Positions 11,903 to 20,950 of a stretch of 64,000 nt of DNA are shown here, piece after piece. The position numbers and the translations under genes are program-made. Every line of letters begins with the position of its first letter. The first letter of the stretch is position 1. Below the pieces are notes generated by a model, which saw only the letters and a program-made list of their open reading frames with translations, searched no databases and was not told the origin of the DNA. The DNA is from Rhodothermales bacterium (GTDB taxonomy: Bacteria > Bacteroidota > Rhodothermia > Rhodothermales > Bin80), in the NCBI GenBank assembly GCA_951812585.1, contig OX638318.1:1398501-1462500 (forward strand). Reading direction: 5' to 3'.

Positions 11903-12643
11903 ATGGCTGCTTGCCCCCGCAAACATTCAAACCGCGTGATTGTGCCCACGAAAGACGCCTCGGTTGTGCTCCTCGTTGACGACGAGCAGGACATCCTGGA
12001 CCTTTTGACCTACAACTTCCAGATGGCTGGACTGACCACGCAATCGGCAGGAGACGGTCGGTCGGCACTGGAACGGGCCCGCCGCGAGCCGCCCGACCTC
12101 GTCGTGCTCGACATCATGATGCCCTTCATGGATGGCTATGACGTGTGCCGCGCCTTCCGTAGTGACACCCAGCTGCGCCATATCCCCGTGCTGATGCTAA
12201 CCGCCTTGCCGGGAGACGAGAACCACATCAAAGGACTGGATGCGGGGGCAGACAGCTACCTGCCCAAGACAAAGATCGGCGTCGTCATCTCTCAGGCCAA
12301 AGCCTTGTTGCGCGGCGTGCGGCGCAGAGAGCATTCGCCCGCCCGTCTCCAGGTGCACGACCTGGAGATTGACCGCGACCGCTATGTGGTCTATCGCCAT
12401 GCCAAAGGGGAACGGGTCGCGTTGCGTTTTCCGCGCAAGGAGTTTGACCTGCTGCATTTCCTTGCGAGCTCGCCTGGACTGGTCTTCACCCGGCCTGAAC
12501 TGCTTGATCGCGTCTGGGGCACGGATGTCCATGTGGTGGACCGGACTGTTGATGTGCACATCCGCAAGATCCGCGAGAAGCTCGGCAAGAAGTATATCGA
12601 CACCGTCAAGGGCGTAGGCTACCGCTTCGCAGAAAAGATGTAG
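11903..12643 (+). CDS. OmpR/PhoB-family response regulator
   Basis: Two-component transcription regulator of about 246 residues. The receiver domain starts at VVLLVDDEQDIL; the phospho-acceptor aspartate is in LVVLDIMMPFMDG, and the conserved lysine is in SYLPKTK, where the usual Pro after Lys is Thr. The C-terminal winged helix holds the family motif VVDRTVDVHIRKIREKLG and ends VGYRF. The start is uncertain: ATG 11903, or GTG at 11936 or 11942 just ahead of the receiver. A histidine kinase gene follows after 21 bases, so the two form a cognate PhoBR-like pair. The signal sensed is unknown. Confidence 0.92.
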   Translation: MAACPRKHSNRVIVPTKDASVVLLVDDEQDILDLLTYNFQMAGLTTQSAGDGRSALERARREPPDLVVLDIMMPFMDGYDVCRAFRSDTQLRHIPVLMLTALPGDENHIKGLDAGADSYLPKTKIGVVISQAKALLRGVRRREHSPARLQVHDLEIDRDRYVVYRHAKGERVALRFPRKEFDLLHFLASSPGLVFTRPELLDRVWGTDVHVVDRTVDVHIRKIREKLGKKYIDTVKGVGYRFAEKM

Positions 12644-12664
12644 CCGCCCGCTTAAACATCCGAC

Positions 12665-13732
12665 ATGGCCACGCGTGGCTTCCTTGCCAACGTGCATCGC
12701 TTGTCTGGTACCTTGGCCCTAGGTGCCGGAGGCGTATGCGCGCTCGTACTTCTTGTGCTTTCATTTCTTGGTGCCAGCCTGCCGCTGTGGTCGGCCATGC
12801 TCGGCATCGTCCTGGTAAGCCTGGGCGTGTACGGAGTGGCTGAGTTACTCCTGAAACGCCGGATTGCGGAGGCGCGGGCCACCGTGAAGCAGATCCGGCG
12901 CGGAGCCTTTGATGGATCCAGCGGCAGCAACACCCGGCGCACCAGGGATGAGCTGGGTGCCCTCGTACGGCAGATCAATGCGACCGGCCGCAGCGTGCGG
13001 CTCAAGATGGAAGAGCTGGAGCGTATAGAGCACTACCGCCGTGAGTTCCTGGGCAATGTCTCCCATGAACTGAAGACGCCCATCTTTTCTATTCGCGGCT
13101 TTGCCGATACGCTTTTGAACGGAGCGCTCAACGACGAAAGCGTGCGACACTCCTTCGTGCAGAAGATTCAGCATAATGCAGCGCGCCTGGACGCCCTTGC
13201 TGAGGACCTTGCAGAAGTGGCACGCATTGAGATGGGCGAGCTTGCCATGACCATCGAGCAGTTCAGCCTGCGCAGCGTCGTAAACGAGGTTGCTGAATCT
13301 ATTGAACCCCTGGCGGCACGCCTCAAAGTAATCGTGCGCCATACCATCACGGACGAATTGCCAGACGTTTTAGGGGACCGCAAGCGAATCCGTCAGGTTC
13401 TATCCAACCTCGTGGACAACGCGGTCAAGTACAGCAAGCCGGGCGGGCATGTCGAAATTGGCGCGCGTCAGCTGCCCACCAGCCAGATCAAAGTGTCCGT
13501 AGTAGACAATGGCATCGGCGTCGCGCCCGAACACATTGGGCGACTGACCGAGCGGTTTTTTCGTGTGGACACCAGCCGCTCCCGCAGCCTGGGGGGCACT
13601 GGACTGGGACTTGCGATTGTCAAGCACATCCTCGGCGCACACGGAAGCAAACTCATCGTAGAGAGTCACCTCCATAGAGGCTCCACTTTCGGCTTCTCCT
13701 TGCCGGCAGCTACGGAGCAGAAGCGCGCGTAA
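12665..13732 (+). CDS. PhoR-like sensor histidine kinase
   Basis: 355-residue membrane kinase. Two transmembrane helices (about residues 18-36 and 41-63) are separated by almost no periplasmic loop, so the signal is likely intramembrane or relayed by a partner. A HAMP-like linker follows (about 64-115). The dimerisation/phosphoacceptor motif is FLGNVSHELKTP, with His 134. The ATPase domain has N box LSNLVDNAVKYS, G1 DNGIGV and G2 GGTGLGLAIVKHIL. It partners the response regulator upstream. Its 3' end overlaps the convergent coaE by 23 bases. Confidence 0.93.
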   Translation: MATRGFLANVHRLSGTLALGAGGVCALVLLVLSFLGASLPLWSAMLGIVLVSLGVYGVAELLLKRRIAEARATVKQIRRGAFDGSSGSNTRRTRDELGALVRQINATGRSVRLKMEELERIEHYRREFLGNVSHELKTPIFSIRGFADTLLNGALNDESVRHSFVQKIQHNAARLDALAEDLAEVARIEMGELAMTIEQFSLRSVVNEVAESIEPLAARLKVIVRHTITDELPDVLGDRKRIRQVLSNLVDNAVKYSKPGGHVEIGARQLPTSQIKVSVVDNGIGVAPEHIGRLTERFFRVDTSRSRSLGGTGLGLAIVKHILGAHGSKLIVESHLHRGSTFGFSLPAATEQKRA

Positions 13733-14312
13733 CGGTTTCAAAGAGGTGCGTCACCTGCCTGTGCAGCGCGCGTAGCGAGCCGCTGTTGTCCAATACGTAG
13801 TCTGCGCGCCGCTTAAGCTCTAATGCCGGCAGCTGGTGCTGCATCCGCGCCCGCACGGCGGCCTCCTCCACGCCATCACGCGCCATCACGCGGCGTATGC
13901 GCAGTTCTACGGGCGCATCAATGACGGCTACATAGTCCAGGCCCGCATCTATGCCGGCTTCATAGATGAGCGCCGCTTCGTACACGAGCAGCGCAAGCCC
14001 CGCCCGCTCAGCATCCGCATGTCGTACCGCAAAGGCGGCCCGCACCCGTGGATGCACGATGGCATTCAGGCGCGCCAGGGCTTCACTGTTGCCGAACACC
14101 TGTCCGGCCAGCCAGGCGCGGTTCAGCGCGGGCGTGTACGCCTTGGCTCCGAAGGCTGCTATGACTTCCGTGCGCACCGCTACATCGTGCGTCATGGAAT
14201 GCCGCGCCACCTCATCGGCCGCAAAGATGTGCGCGCCCAGCCCCTGCAGCATCCCGCAAGTAGCGCTCTTGCCGCTGCCGATGCCGCCCGTTATGCCCAG
14301 CGTGCAGGTCAC
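13710..14312 (-). CDS. coaE: Dephospho-CoA kinase
   Basis: Last enzyme of coenzyme A synthesis: phosphorylates the 3'-hydroxyl of dephospho-CoA with ATP in the cytosol. 200 residues, normal for the family. The P-loop GITGGIGSGKSA is at residues 5-16, with downstream family motifs VIDAPVELRIRRVMARD and RRADYVLDNSGS. Its start overlaps the stop of the upstream barrel gene by four bases (14309-14312), which indicates translational coupling in an operon with the barrel and HIT genes. Confidence 0.95.
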   Translation of the reverse strand: MTCTLGITGGIGSGKSATCGMLQGLGAHIFAADEVARHSMTHDVAVRTEVIAAFGAKAYTPALNRAWLAGQVFGNSEALARLNAIVHPRVRAAFAVRHADAERAGLALLVYEAALIYEAGIDAGLDYVAVIDAPVELRIRRVMARDGVEEAAVRARMQHQLPALELKRRADYVLDNSGSLRALHRQVTHLFETVTRASAP

Positions 14313-16291
14313 AGGTTCCAGACTACGGTAAGGGTCATCATGGGGATGAATCGTCGCGTGCCCGCGCGGGCCGCTGCACGTATCCTTGGCGCAGAGACCT
14401 CTGGAAGGTCGCCGTAAAGTCTATGGTATACGCGCTGGATGTTGGCCCAGGCATCGAGACGGAATTCGGACGGGCCACGCTGCCAGCTGACGGCGGCTGT
14501 GGGCCCTATCTGCTGTATCCAGCGGCGACCGGGCCGCGTGATCCTGCTTGTAAGCACTTGGCCTTTATCATCTCGGATCACTGTTCCATCAGTCCCGACC
14601 CGTTCATACTGCACCGTGGCCGCCCGGTCATAGTCCGAGCGCAGGTACAGCCGCCAGCCAATGGTGGTGCGCAGCCGGCGACCGGTTTCCATCCGCAGCC
14701 ATGCATTGTAGGTGCGCAACGTATCGAAGGGAATCTCTGCGAACGAGTCCCAAAGCAGCCGGCCCAGCCTGAGGTCCGCGTAGCTGACTGATGCGCGCAG
14801 GTCCGTGTCCATCCATACGCGCTGATCCAGGGCGGCTTCCATGCGCATCTCGCGTGCGGACTGATCCGTTGGACGGCGGCCCGGCAGCACAAAGTCGTCT
14901 ACGGTATAGTTGGCCCGCACCTCTGATGCAATGCGCACACGCGTATGTTCTGTAGGATTCCACCGTACCGTAGGACGCAGGCGCAAGGAGCGCTGCACGT
15001 TGTTTTCTGCCGAGCGCTCCGAGCGGAGGTACACTGCGTGGAACCAGGACCCGAACAGACGCACATCTGCCTGCACGTATCGACTGAGCAGCCACTGCAA
15101 TCCAAGCTCGGCCTGGTGATACACTTCGTCGCGATCATCTGGATTGGCCTCCGGCGTATCATGGCGCACAATGCGGCTGCTGCCTGTCAGGAGCACGGCG
15201 AGGCGCGGCAATAGCGTCCCGCGCAGCGACCCGCGGATCCCCACGATGCCCTCGTCGAAGTCGGCCTGCAAGAGCAGGTTGGACTTTTGCGTGGCCTCTG
15301 AAGGCGGGAGCGTAGCGCCGTTGGTCAAGCGACGCTGTTCGGAGGCTGCAGTGGATTCCACCAGGAGTTGGGCCGCCAGGTTAGGCGCATCGTACACCAA
15401 ACCGACTGAGGCATCCAGCGCGCGGCGATCAAAGTCTGTGTCAAAGAACAGCGTCTCTTCCGGCGCGCGGTGGGTTCGGATTTGTCGCCGGTTGGCGCGC
15501 AGCTCCGCCTGCGCCCGAAGGCGCAGACCTCGATACACGGGAGCCAAAAACTCTATCGAAGCATCCAGCGTGTCGCTTACGGTGGCCTCTATGGTTTCGC
15601 TCCGCGCGACGTTCCTGTTCAGAAACGAGGCGGACTGGTAGGTGTCGCGCCGGCGCGAGGCTACGCGTACGGCGGTGGTGAGGGTGGCGCTGCCGAAATC
15701 GCGTGCGGCCCCGCCCGCAAACTGGAGACTGCGCCCGCGGCGCGGCGTAATCTGCTGCCAGAGGGCCTCGCCTTCCAGCGTCAGCTGATACCCCGGACCC
15801 CCTGTGCGGCGTGCGCCCATACGGGCCCCAAAGGCAGGCCCGGTGTCCAGCCGCTGCGGCAGCGTGCCGTCGTCTTGCAGCACGCCTGGACGGCGGTCGG
15901 CGGCAATTCCGATGGTGGGCTCCACAAACGCCGAGGGCGACAGTGCCGCGCGGACGCCCGCGTAGAGGCCTTGCGTGAAGGCGCGGCTTAAGCCATACCA
16001 GTCCATGCGTCCGCGGACCTCTGCAGACAGCACCCTGGTGAACGGCCGGCGGACTGTCAGGCGCAGGATGTTTTCGTCGCGAAAGCGCAGTCTGTTGTCG
16101 TACTGGACGTACGCATCGGATACGAACCGGTTGGCCATTGCCAACTCCCAGCCGCCCGCCGCCGCGTCGACGAACGCGTTGGAGGTCCACCGATAGCGGT
16201 TGACATCCCGCTCAAAGCCGCTGCTGACCACCTGCGCCTGAATTGTGGTGGCCGCGAGCATCGCCGCTGGAAGCACCGCAAGGCAGCGCAT
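14309..16291 (-). CDS. Outer-membrane beta-barrel protein, unknown function
   Basis: About 660 residues; no family recognised. The N-terminus MRCLAVLPAAMLAATTIQAQ is a Sec signal peptide with probable cleavage after AQA-like residues. The rest alternates polar and hydrophobic residues with many Arg, Tyr and Trp, such as ENILRLTVRRPFTRVLSAEV and LGLQWLLSRYVQADVRLFGS, typical of transmembrane beta-strands. It ends in VVWNL, a hydrophobic C-terminal strand. It starts 2 bases after the HIT gene ends and overlaps coaE by four bases. An outer-membrane location is inferred; a transport or structural role is open. Confidence 0.7.
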   Translation of the reverse strand: MRCLAVLPAAMLAATTIQAQVVSSGFERDVNRYRWTSNAFVDAAAGGWELAMANRFVSDAYVQYDNRLRFRDENILRLTVRRPFTRVLSAEVRGRMDWYGLSRAFTQGLYAGVRAALSPSAFVEPTIGIAADRRPGVLQDDGTLPQRLDTGPAFGARMGARRTGGPGYQLTLEGEALWQQITPRRGRSLQFAGGAARDFGSATLTTAVRVASRRRDTYQSASFLNRNVARSETIEATVSDTLDASIEFLAPVYRGLRLRAQAELRANRRQIRTHRAPEETLFFDTDFDRRALDASVGLVYDAPNLAAQLLVESTAASEQRRLTNGATLPPSEATQKSNLLLQADFDEGIVGIRGSLRGTLLPRLAVLLTGSSRIVRHDTPEANPDDRDEVYHQAELGLQWLLSRYVQADVRLFGSWFHAVYLRSERSAENNVQRSLRLRPTVRWNPTEHTRVRIASEVRANYTVDDFVLPGRRPTDQSAREMRMEAALDQRVWMDTDLRASVSYADLRLGRLLWDSFAEIPFDTLRTYNAWLRMETGRRLRTTIGWRLYLRSDYDRAATVQYERVGTDGTVIRDDKGQVLTSRITRPGRRWIQQIGPTAAVSWQRGPSEFRLDAWANIQRVYHRLYGDLPEVSAPRIRAAARAGTRRFIPMMTLTVVWNL

Positions 16292-16292
16292 G

Positions 16293-16631
16293 TCACCCCG
16301 GTGGCCACGCCATCGTGCGCCCACCAATGACATGTAGATGGAGATGGTTAACGGTTTGGCCGCCGTCGTTGCCGCAGTTGATCACCACGCGATAGCCTTC
16401 AGTAAGCTGTTCCTGCTTTGCGACCAGCGCAGCCACATGCAGGAGATGTCCCGCCAGCGCACTATCCAGTGGTCCATCGAGACTCGGTACAGGCGCTACA
16501 GGCACGACCAGGACATGCGTCGGTGCTTGGGGGGCGATGTCTCTGAAGGCTACGCAGTGCGCGTCTTCATAGATGATGTCAGCGGGGATCTCGCGCCGAA
16601 TGATGCGCTCAAAGAGCGTGCTTGAAGGCAT
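16293..16631 (-). CDS. HIT-family nucleotide hydrolase
   Basis: 112-residue histidine-triad protein (HINT/HIT branch). These hydrolyse purine nucleoside phosphoramidates or dinucleotides. It opens with TLFERIIRREIPADIIYED and ends with the triad region HLHLHVIGGR, where the histidines bind and attack the alpha phosphate. ATG 16631 gives the family-standard start; the upstream in-frame extension has no homologous look. It is the first gene of the HIT-barrel-coaE run on the minus strand. Confidence 0.94.
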   Translation of the reverse strand: MPSSTLFERIIRREIPADIIYEDAHCVAFRDIAPQAPTHVLVVPVAPVPSLDGPLDSALAGHLLHVAALVAKQEQLTEGYRVVINCGNDGGQTVNHLHLHVIGGRTMAWPPG

Positions 16632-16710
16632 GGTCTGTACATTGTTGTGCCCGTTCGCTGAACAATCCCTTCCATTGTTCGTTCCGGTAAGATCACTGCG
16701 CTGAGGCTGG

Positions 16711-17136
16711 ATGTCCACAGTTTACGTCACCCGCCGTGCCCACTTTAATGCGGCGCACCGTCTGCACAATCCAGCCAAGTCGCATGCTTGGAATCAGGCC
16801 GCCTTCGGCAAGTGCAACAATCCCAACTGGCACGGCCACAACTATCTGCTGGAGGTCACCGTCGCGGGCACGCCGGAACCAAGTACTGGATTTGTGCTTG
16901 ACCTGGGCGAATTGAAGCAGCTTATTCAGGAGCATGTCGTGGATCACTTGGACCACAAGAACCTGAACGTCGATGTGACCTTCATGGCCGGTGTCATCCC
17001 GTCCACGGAAAATCTGGTCATCGCCATCTGGCATATACTGGCTCCGCACATCCCCGCAGGACGTCTGCACAGGATCAGACTTTTTGAGACCGAACGCAAT
17101 TACGCTGAGTATTTTGGCCCCACCCATGATCAGTAG
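16711..17136 (+). CDS. 6-pyruvoyl/6-carboxytetrahydropterin synthase
   Basis: 141-residue T-fold pterin enzyme acting on 7,8-dihydroneopterin triphosphate. The zinc ligands are in [11 protein letters not shown] and NWHGHNY, the catalytic cysteine precedes in GKCNNPN, and the C-terminal catalytic glutamate is in [19 protein letters not shown]-x-HGHNY resembles eukaryote-type pyruvoyl-pterin synthases more than classical QueD, so the product could be a tetrahydropterin cofactor or the queuosine precursor. It overlaps folE, the enzyme that makes its substrate, by 11 bases. Confidence 0.9.
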   Translation: MSTVYVTRRAHFNAAHRLHNPAKSHAWNQAAFGKCNNPNWHGHNYLLEVTVAGTPEPSTGFVLDLGELKQLIQEHVVDHLDHKNLNVDVTFMAGVIPSTENLVIAIWHILAPHIPAGRLHRIRLFETERNYAEYFGPTHDQ

Positions 17137-17764
17137 CAGTAGCAACGACTTGGGGCTCGTTCCCGCACTGTACGAGCGACAGGAAAATTTTGACGCAGCG
17201 GCGACCCGGGAGATCGCCTCGCATGTGCGCGCTATTCTGCATACCGTGGGGGAAGAGCCTTCACGCGAGGGACTCCTCAAGACGCCTCTGAGGGTGGCAC
17301 GGGCATACCAGTTCCTGCTTCAGGGGTATGCCATCGACGCACACCAAATTCTGGCCTCGGCCATCTTTGAGGAATCGTACAACGAGATGATCCTGGTGCG
17401 CGATATCGACATCTTCAGCTTGTGCGAGCATCATCTGCTGCCGTTTTTCGGGAAGGCACATGTCGCGTACATGCCCAACAAGAAGATCGTTGGCCTCAGC
17501 AAGATTCCACGCGTCGTGGATGCGTTTGCCCGCCGGCTGCAGGTGCAGGAGCGGCTGACGGTTCAGATCCGGGACGCCATCCAAGAGGCTGTCGAACCGT
17601 TCGGCGTGGCCGTCGTGATCGAGGCGAACCACCTGTGCATGGTGATGCGTGGCGTGCAGAAGCAGAACGCGATAACGGCCACCAGCTCCATGAGCGGGGA
17701 GTTCCTTAACAGCCACCGCACCCGCGCTGAGTTCATGCGGCTCATCAATAGCCGCAATAACTAG
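17126..17764 (+). CDS. folE: GTP cyclohydrolase I
   Basis: 212-residue enzyme converting GTP to 7,8-dihydroneopterin triphosphate, the entry to folate, tetrahydropterin and 7-deazaguanine pathways. Zinc site residues are visible in [19 protein letters not shown] and the later cysteine in [15 protein letters not shown] 17126 lies inside the end of the pterin synthase gene, so the two are translationally coupled. The stop codon is part of a CTAG shared with the convergent yqgE gene. Confidence 0.96.
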   Translation: MISSSSNDLGLVPALYERQENFDAAATREIASHVRAILHTVGEEPSREGLLKTPLRVARAYQFLLQGYAIDAHQILASAIFEESYNEMILVRDIDIFSLCEHHLLPFFGKAHVAYMPNKKIVGLSKIPRVVDAFARRLQVQERLTVQIRDAIQEAVEPFGVAVVIEANHLCMVMRGVQKQNAITATSSMSGEFLNSHRTRAEFMRLINSRNN

Positions 17765-18318
17765 TTCGAGCGTGGATCATCCGGGTAGTTGACGAGCAGC
17801 GCATACTCGCCGCCCATGCGGGCCAGCGCTGTGCGCCACAATCCATCAGGCTCGTCAGCGAAGACCAGCTGATCGTGACCTCTCAGTACAAACCAGCCGC
17901 CGCTCTGGATCTCGTCTTCGAGCTGCCCGGCCGACCAGCCTGCGTACCCCAAGAAGAAGCGCAAATCCCTGGGTGTTGCCGCCTCCACCTCCAGTAGCAG
18001 CCGCACCGCGGAAAGCTCCCCGCCCCAGTGTACGCGCCCCGTCACCTGGATGGTGTCCTGGACCAGGCCCCCATGGCTGTGCAGAAAATGCAGCGTATTG
18101 GTCTGTACCGGGCCGCCCAGAGACAGCGGAGCCGTGCTGCCAAGGTCAAGCGGAAGATCGCACACCCGCGCCTTCAGCGTGCGGTTCAGGATCAATCCGA
18201 AGGAGCCTTCCGTGGTGTGCTCGCAGATCAGGACCACGGTCCGTCGGAAGTTTGTGTCCCTGACCTCCGGCGGCGCTATCAGCAAGTCTCCAGGGACGAG
18301 TGTTGCGGTTCTGTGCAT
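17761..18318 (-). CDS. yqgE: YqgE/AlgH family protein
   Basis: 185-residue member of the UPF0301 (YqgE/AlgH) family, whose molecular function is unknown. The family opening is clear: [15 protein letters not shown] followed by [19 protein letters not shown]. The central segments [19 protein letters not shown] and [17 protein letters not shown] are diagnostic. ATG 18318 gives the standard N-terminus. It lies 20 bases after a small hypothetical gene and shares its terminal CTAG with folE. Confidence 0.95.
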   Translation of the reverse strand: MHRTATLVPGDLLIAPPEVRDTNFRRTVVLICEHTTEGSFGLILNRTLKARVCDLPLDLGSTAPLSLGGPVQTNTLHFLHSHGGLVQDTIQVTGRVHWGGELSAVRLLLEVEAATPRDLRFFLGYAGWSAGQLEDEIQSGGWFVLRGHDQLVFADEPDGLWRTALARMGGEYALLVNYPDDPRSN

Positions 18319-18338
18319 GTGTGGGCGACTCCTATATC

Positions 18339-18764
18339 CTAACCCCGATGACTTTCCAGCAGTGCCTGTCGGGCACCGCACCACCAGTCCGCATTCCGTG
18401 TGATCGTCTTTACAGAGATTCTGCTGAAGTGCGGCACCAGCGCGATCAGCGCTGCCGGCACCTCATCCCACCGGTTGTCGCGTATCAGGCCTTCCAAATG
18501 GTCTGCCGCCTTGGTGCTCCATTGCCACGCATGGCGCAGCCGCTCCGCCTTCCGCCAATAGCTGCGGTCATCCCAGACCTGGGCACTGTCGTCAATAGTA
18601 CGATAAATACCGCGCAGGTTGAACACAAAGAAGGCGGTCATGTCCTGCGCCTCGTCGTCAAACGAGGTGCGCTGCGCCAACAGGCGCAGCACTTCGGCGC
18701 ACGAGCGCATGTGCGTCCGGCGGGTTTTTGCGGGCGTGTCTCCGGTCCGTATCAGGCGTGCCAT
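18339..18764 (-). CDS. Conserved-looking hypothetical protein
   Basis: 141 residues, soluble and rich in Arg, Trp and Asp, with no signal peptide or membrane segment. Helical stretches such as CAEVLRLLAQRTSFDDEAQD and AADHLEGLIRDNRWDEVPAA suggest an all-alpha fold. I do not recognise the family. It is probably cotranscribed with yqgE, whose start is 20 bases downstream. Start could also be the internal Met at residue 19. Confidence 0.65.
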   Translation of the reverse strand: MARLIRTGDTPAKTRRTHMRSCAEVLRLLAQRTSFDDEAQDMTAFFVFNLRGIYRTIDDSAQVWDDRSYWRKAERLRHAWQWSTKAADHLEGLIRDNRWDEVPAALIALVPHFSRISVKTITRNADWWCGARQALLESHRG

Positions 18765-19177
18765 AGCACAAGGTCGTTGGGGTGCACCATGAACTGCCCA
18801 GTCGGTGATCTGTTGTTGTGTGTGTCCGGGATTTTACGCCGGACTTGCGACTCAATTCCTTCTACTGCCGACAACGCAGGCGTACCACCATTCGCACATT
18901 CGCGTTATGCACCTGGAACATCCCGCCGACCTCGATGCCAGTCCGCCTCCTTGTGGTTCGAATCCTGATCTTTTGCAGCTCGATCAGAGGCTGCACGGCG
19001 CGGTTCAGTCTGGTCGGTTGTTGCCCTACGAGCTCTTGCGGCACTTCAGCGCGCTGGTACAGCACCTGACGTGCAGTTTGGAGTCCGACGTTTAGCAGCA
19101 TGCCGCATGGAGGAGCAGGTGCACGGCGCCGAGCGGCCGTGGCTGATCGCGCTAAGCGAGGTGCCATGCACGAACCC
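18765..19177. other. Gene-poor gap containing a repeat-related gene remnant
   Basis: 413 bases between the hypothetical gene and murJ. The only structure I see is the stretch at 18955-19110, which resembles 26418-26575 (listed separately). No tRNA folds from the GGTTCGAATCC-like string at 18955. Confidence 0.5.
18968..19093 (+). pseudogene. Remnant coding repeat, copy 1
   Basis: The plus-strand frame reads DLLQLDQRLHGAVQSGRLLP, then ELLRHFSALVQHLTCSLESD and a stop. It aligns without gaps over about 125 bases with 26429-26553, whose frame reads DLSQLDRRLRDAGQSGRPMH and so on. By eye about 80 percent of bases match, and the absence of indels suggests a once-coding sequence. Copy 1 stops at 19093, where copy 2 stays open. 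Family unknown; a mobile-element gene fragment is plausible. Confidence 0.45.
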
Positions 19178-20839
19178 CTAAGGCCTTGACCTTAGGCGCA
19201 GCCGGGCGATCCATGCAGAGAGTTCGGAAAAGCGCAGCAGGTGGGCGCTTCCGAGGTACAGGGCCGCAAAAAGCCCGACGACCAGTCCGGCGAGCGCGAT
19301 AGGCGGCCATGCCGGAAGGAGCCACCAAAAGGCAAGACTAGCCGCTGCTGCCCCGAATGCGAGCATTGCCATCACAAGAATCGCGCGCCAGGGCAGCGCA
19401 AACGCATCCATGCGCCCATGCAGCGATGTGTACAGTCGCCAAAGCTCTATCCACGCAGCGACTGCGCTGCCCAAGCCCAGCCCCACCGCGCCGAACATGA
19501 GCGCAGAATCATCGGGTGCCAAGCCCACAACCTCCGATACCGCCCACTGGTCCAGCCAGAGCATCAGCGGTGCCGCAAAGGCCGCAGAAACAACCACGCG
19601 CAGCGCCGCAATCTTGGCAGGTGTTTTTGTGTTGCCAAGCACCCAGAACGCGTTCTGCAACAGCCGGCTGATCGTGGTCGCCACCAGACCCAGGCTGTAG
19701 GCGCATAACACGGCCCAGACCAGGTAGTTGTCTTCCAGGCCAAACGCACCACGACGGTAGCAGGCCGCCACAATCAGGAATCCTACGCTGAGGTATCCTA
19801 CCGTTACCGGCATCGTCAGAAACATGCTCTGCCGCACAGATGCGCGCAGGCGGGCCAGAAACGGACGCATCCGGCCCTCGCTCATGCGTGATAGCTCTGG
19901 CAGCTCCGCCGCCGCAACGGAAAGCCCGAAGAGACTGATCGGCAGGAGATACAGCATAAGTGCCAGGCGCATCGCGGCCAGCCCTCCCGCTGCCAAGAAG
20001 GTTACCAGGAAGAGGTCCACATAGGACGACAACTGCGAAACACCCCGTCCGGCTACGGCCGGGCCGAATGCCCTGATTGCCGTCATGACGCCTTCAACGC
20101 GGACGGAAAGGCGCAGCCGAAACCCCTTCATCACGCGACAAACCAGCGGAAGTTGAACGCAGAATTGCAGTATGCCTCCGATAAGGGCACCCACAAAGGC
20201 TGCAAACAGGACGCGCGTAAGGGCGTCGATGTCCCGCAGCAGCACTTGGTCCATCACGGCCTGTGCAGCCACCACAAGCGCTGCAATGATGGCCAGGTTC
20301 CAGAGGACCGGAGCAAAGTACGGAACGAAAAATCGGCGGTGACTGTTGAGCACGCCCAGCGCCCATGCGGAAAGCACCAGTATTCCCGCCATCGGAAAGA
20401 CAATGCGCACCGCCTTGACCACCAGCGCCAAGCGGTCAAAGGGCAACTCTCCTGCTGCGACGCGGGCAGCATCGCTCGTCCAGTTGTACAGCATGACGGA
20501 CACTATCGGGCGCGCAAATGCGATGCCGATCAAGACCAGCGTCGCTACCGCTACGACCAGCAGGGCGAACACGGCGCCGGCGAAGCGCCCCGCGTCCTCT
20601 TCGCGTCCATCTTTCAGAAAGCGGCTGTAGACAGGCACAAATGCCGCCGAAATTGCGCCCTCGCCCAAGAGGTTCTGTAGCACGTTAGGAGCTATGAATG
20701 CCGCCTGCAGCATATCAGCGTGAGCACCAACACCCAGAAAGAAGGTCACCACCGACTCGCGCACCAGCCCTAGGATCCGGCTCAAAAAGATGCCCGCGGC
20801 GACCGTGGAGGCGCGGCTAGGCTTGGACTTATGCGTCAT
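19178..20839 (-). CDS. murJ: Lipid II flippase MurJ
   Basis: 553-residue polytopic membrane protein of the MOP superfamily that flips lipid-linked peptidoglycan precursors across the inner membrane. The opening ASTVAAGIFLSRILGLVRES and NLLGEGAISAAFVPVYSRF are diagnostic for MurJ, and about fourteen helices are evident. A basic cytoplasmic tail RLRLRSRP ends the protein. It is a single gene on the minus strand, divergent from ruvA. Length and motifs look intact. Confidence 0.95.
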   Translation of the reverse strand: MTHKSKPSRASTVAAGIFLSRILGLVRESVVTFFLGVGAHADMLQAAFIAPNVLQNLLGEGAISAAFVPVYSRFLKDGREEDAGRFAGAVFALLVVAVATLVLIGIAFARPIVSVMLYNWTSDAARVAAGELPFDRLALVVKAVRIVFPMAGILVLSAWALGVLNSHRRFFVPYFAPVLWNLAIIAALVVAAQAVMDQVLLRDIDALTRVLFAAFVGALIGGILQFCVQLPLVCRVMKGFRLRLSVRVEGVMTAIRAFGPAVAGRGVSQLSSYVDLFLVTFLAAGGLAAMRLALMLYLLPISLFGLSVAAAELPELSRMSEGRMRPFLARLRASVRQSMFLTMPVTVGYLSVGFLIVAACYRRGAFGLEDNYLVWAVLCAYSLGLVATTISRLLQNAFWVLGNTKTPAKIAALRVVVSAAFAAPLMLWLDQWAVSEVVGLAPDDSALMFGAVGLGLGSAVAAWIELWRLYTSLHGRMDAFALPWRAILVMAMLAFGAAAASLAFWWLLPAWPPIALAGLVVGLFAALYLGSAHLLRFSELSAWIARLRLRSRP

Positions 20840-20950
20840 GGCTCAGCGGTACTGCAGGACTTTAGGGCTGCACTACGCGTAAGGTACTGCCTACAACCTG
20901 TCTCGGCAGGACCTTCGTATCTTCTCGTGCAGCACAGCAGCGTTATCTGG

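Noticed and set aside
18955..18980. tRNA T-loop-like string GGTTCGAATCC
   Set aside because: The five bases each side do not pair as a T stem and no acceptor, D or anticodon arms fold around it.
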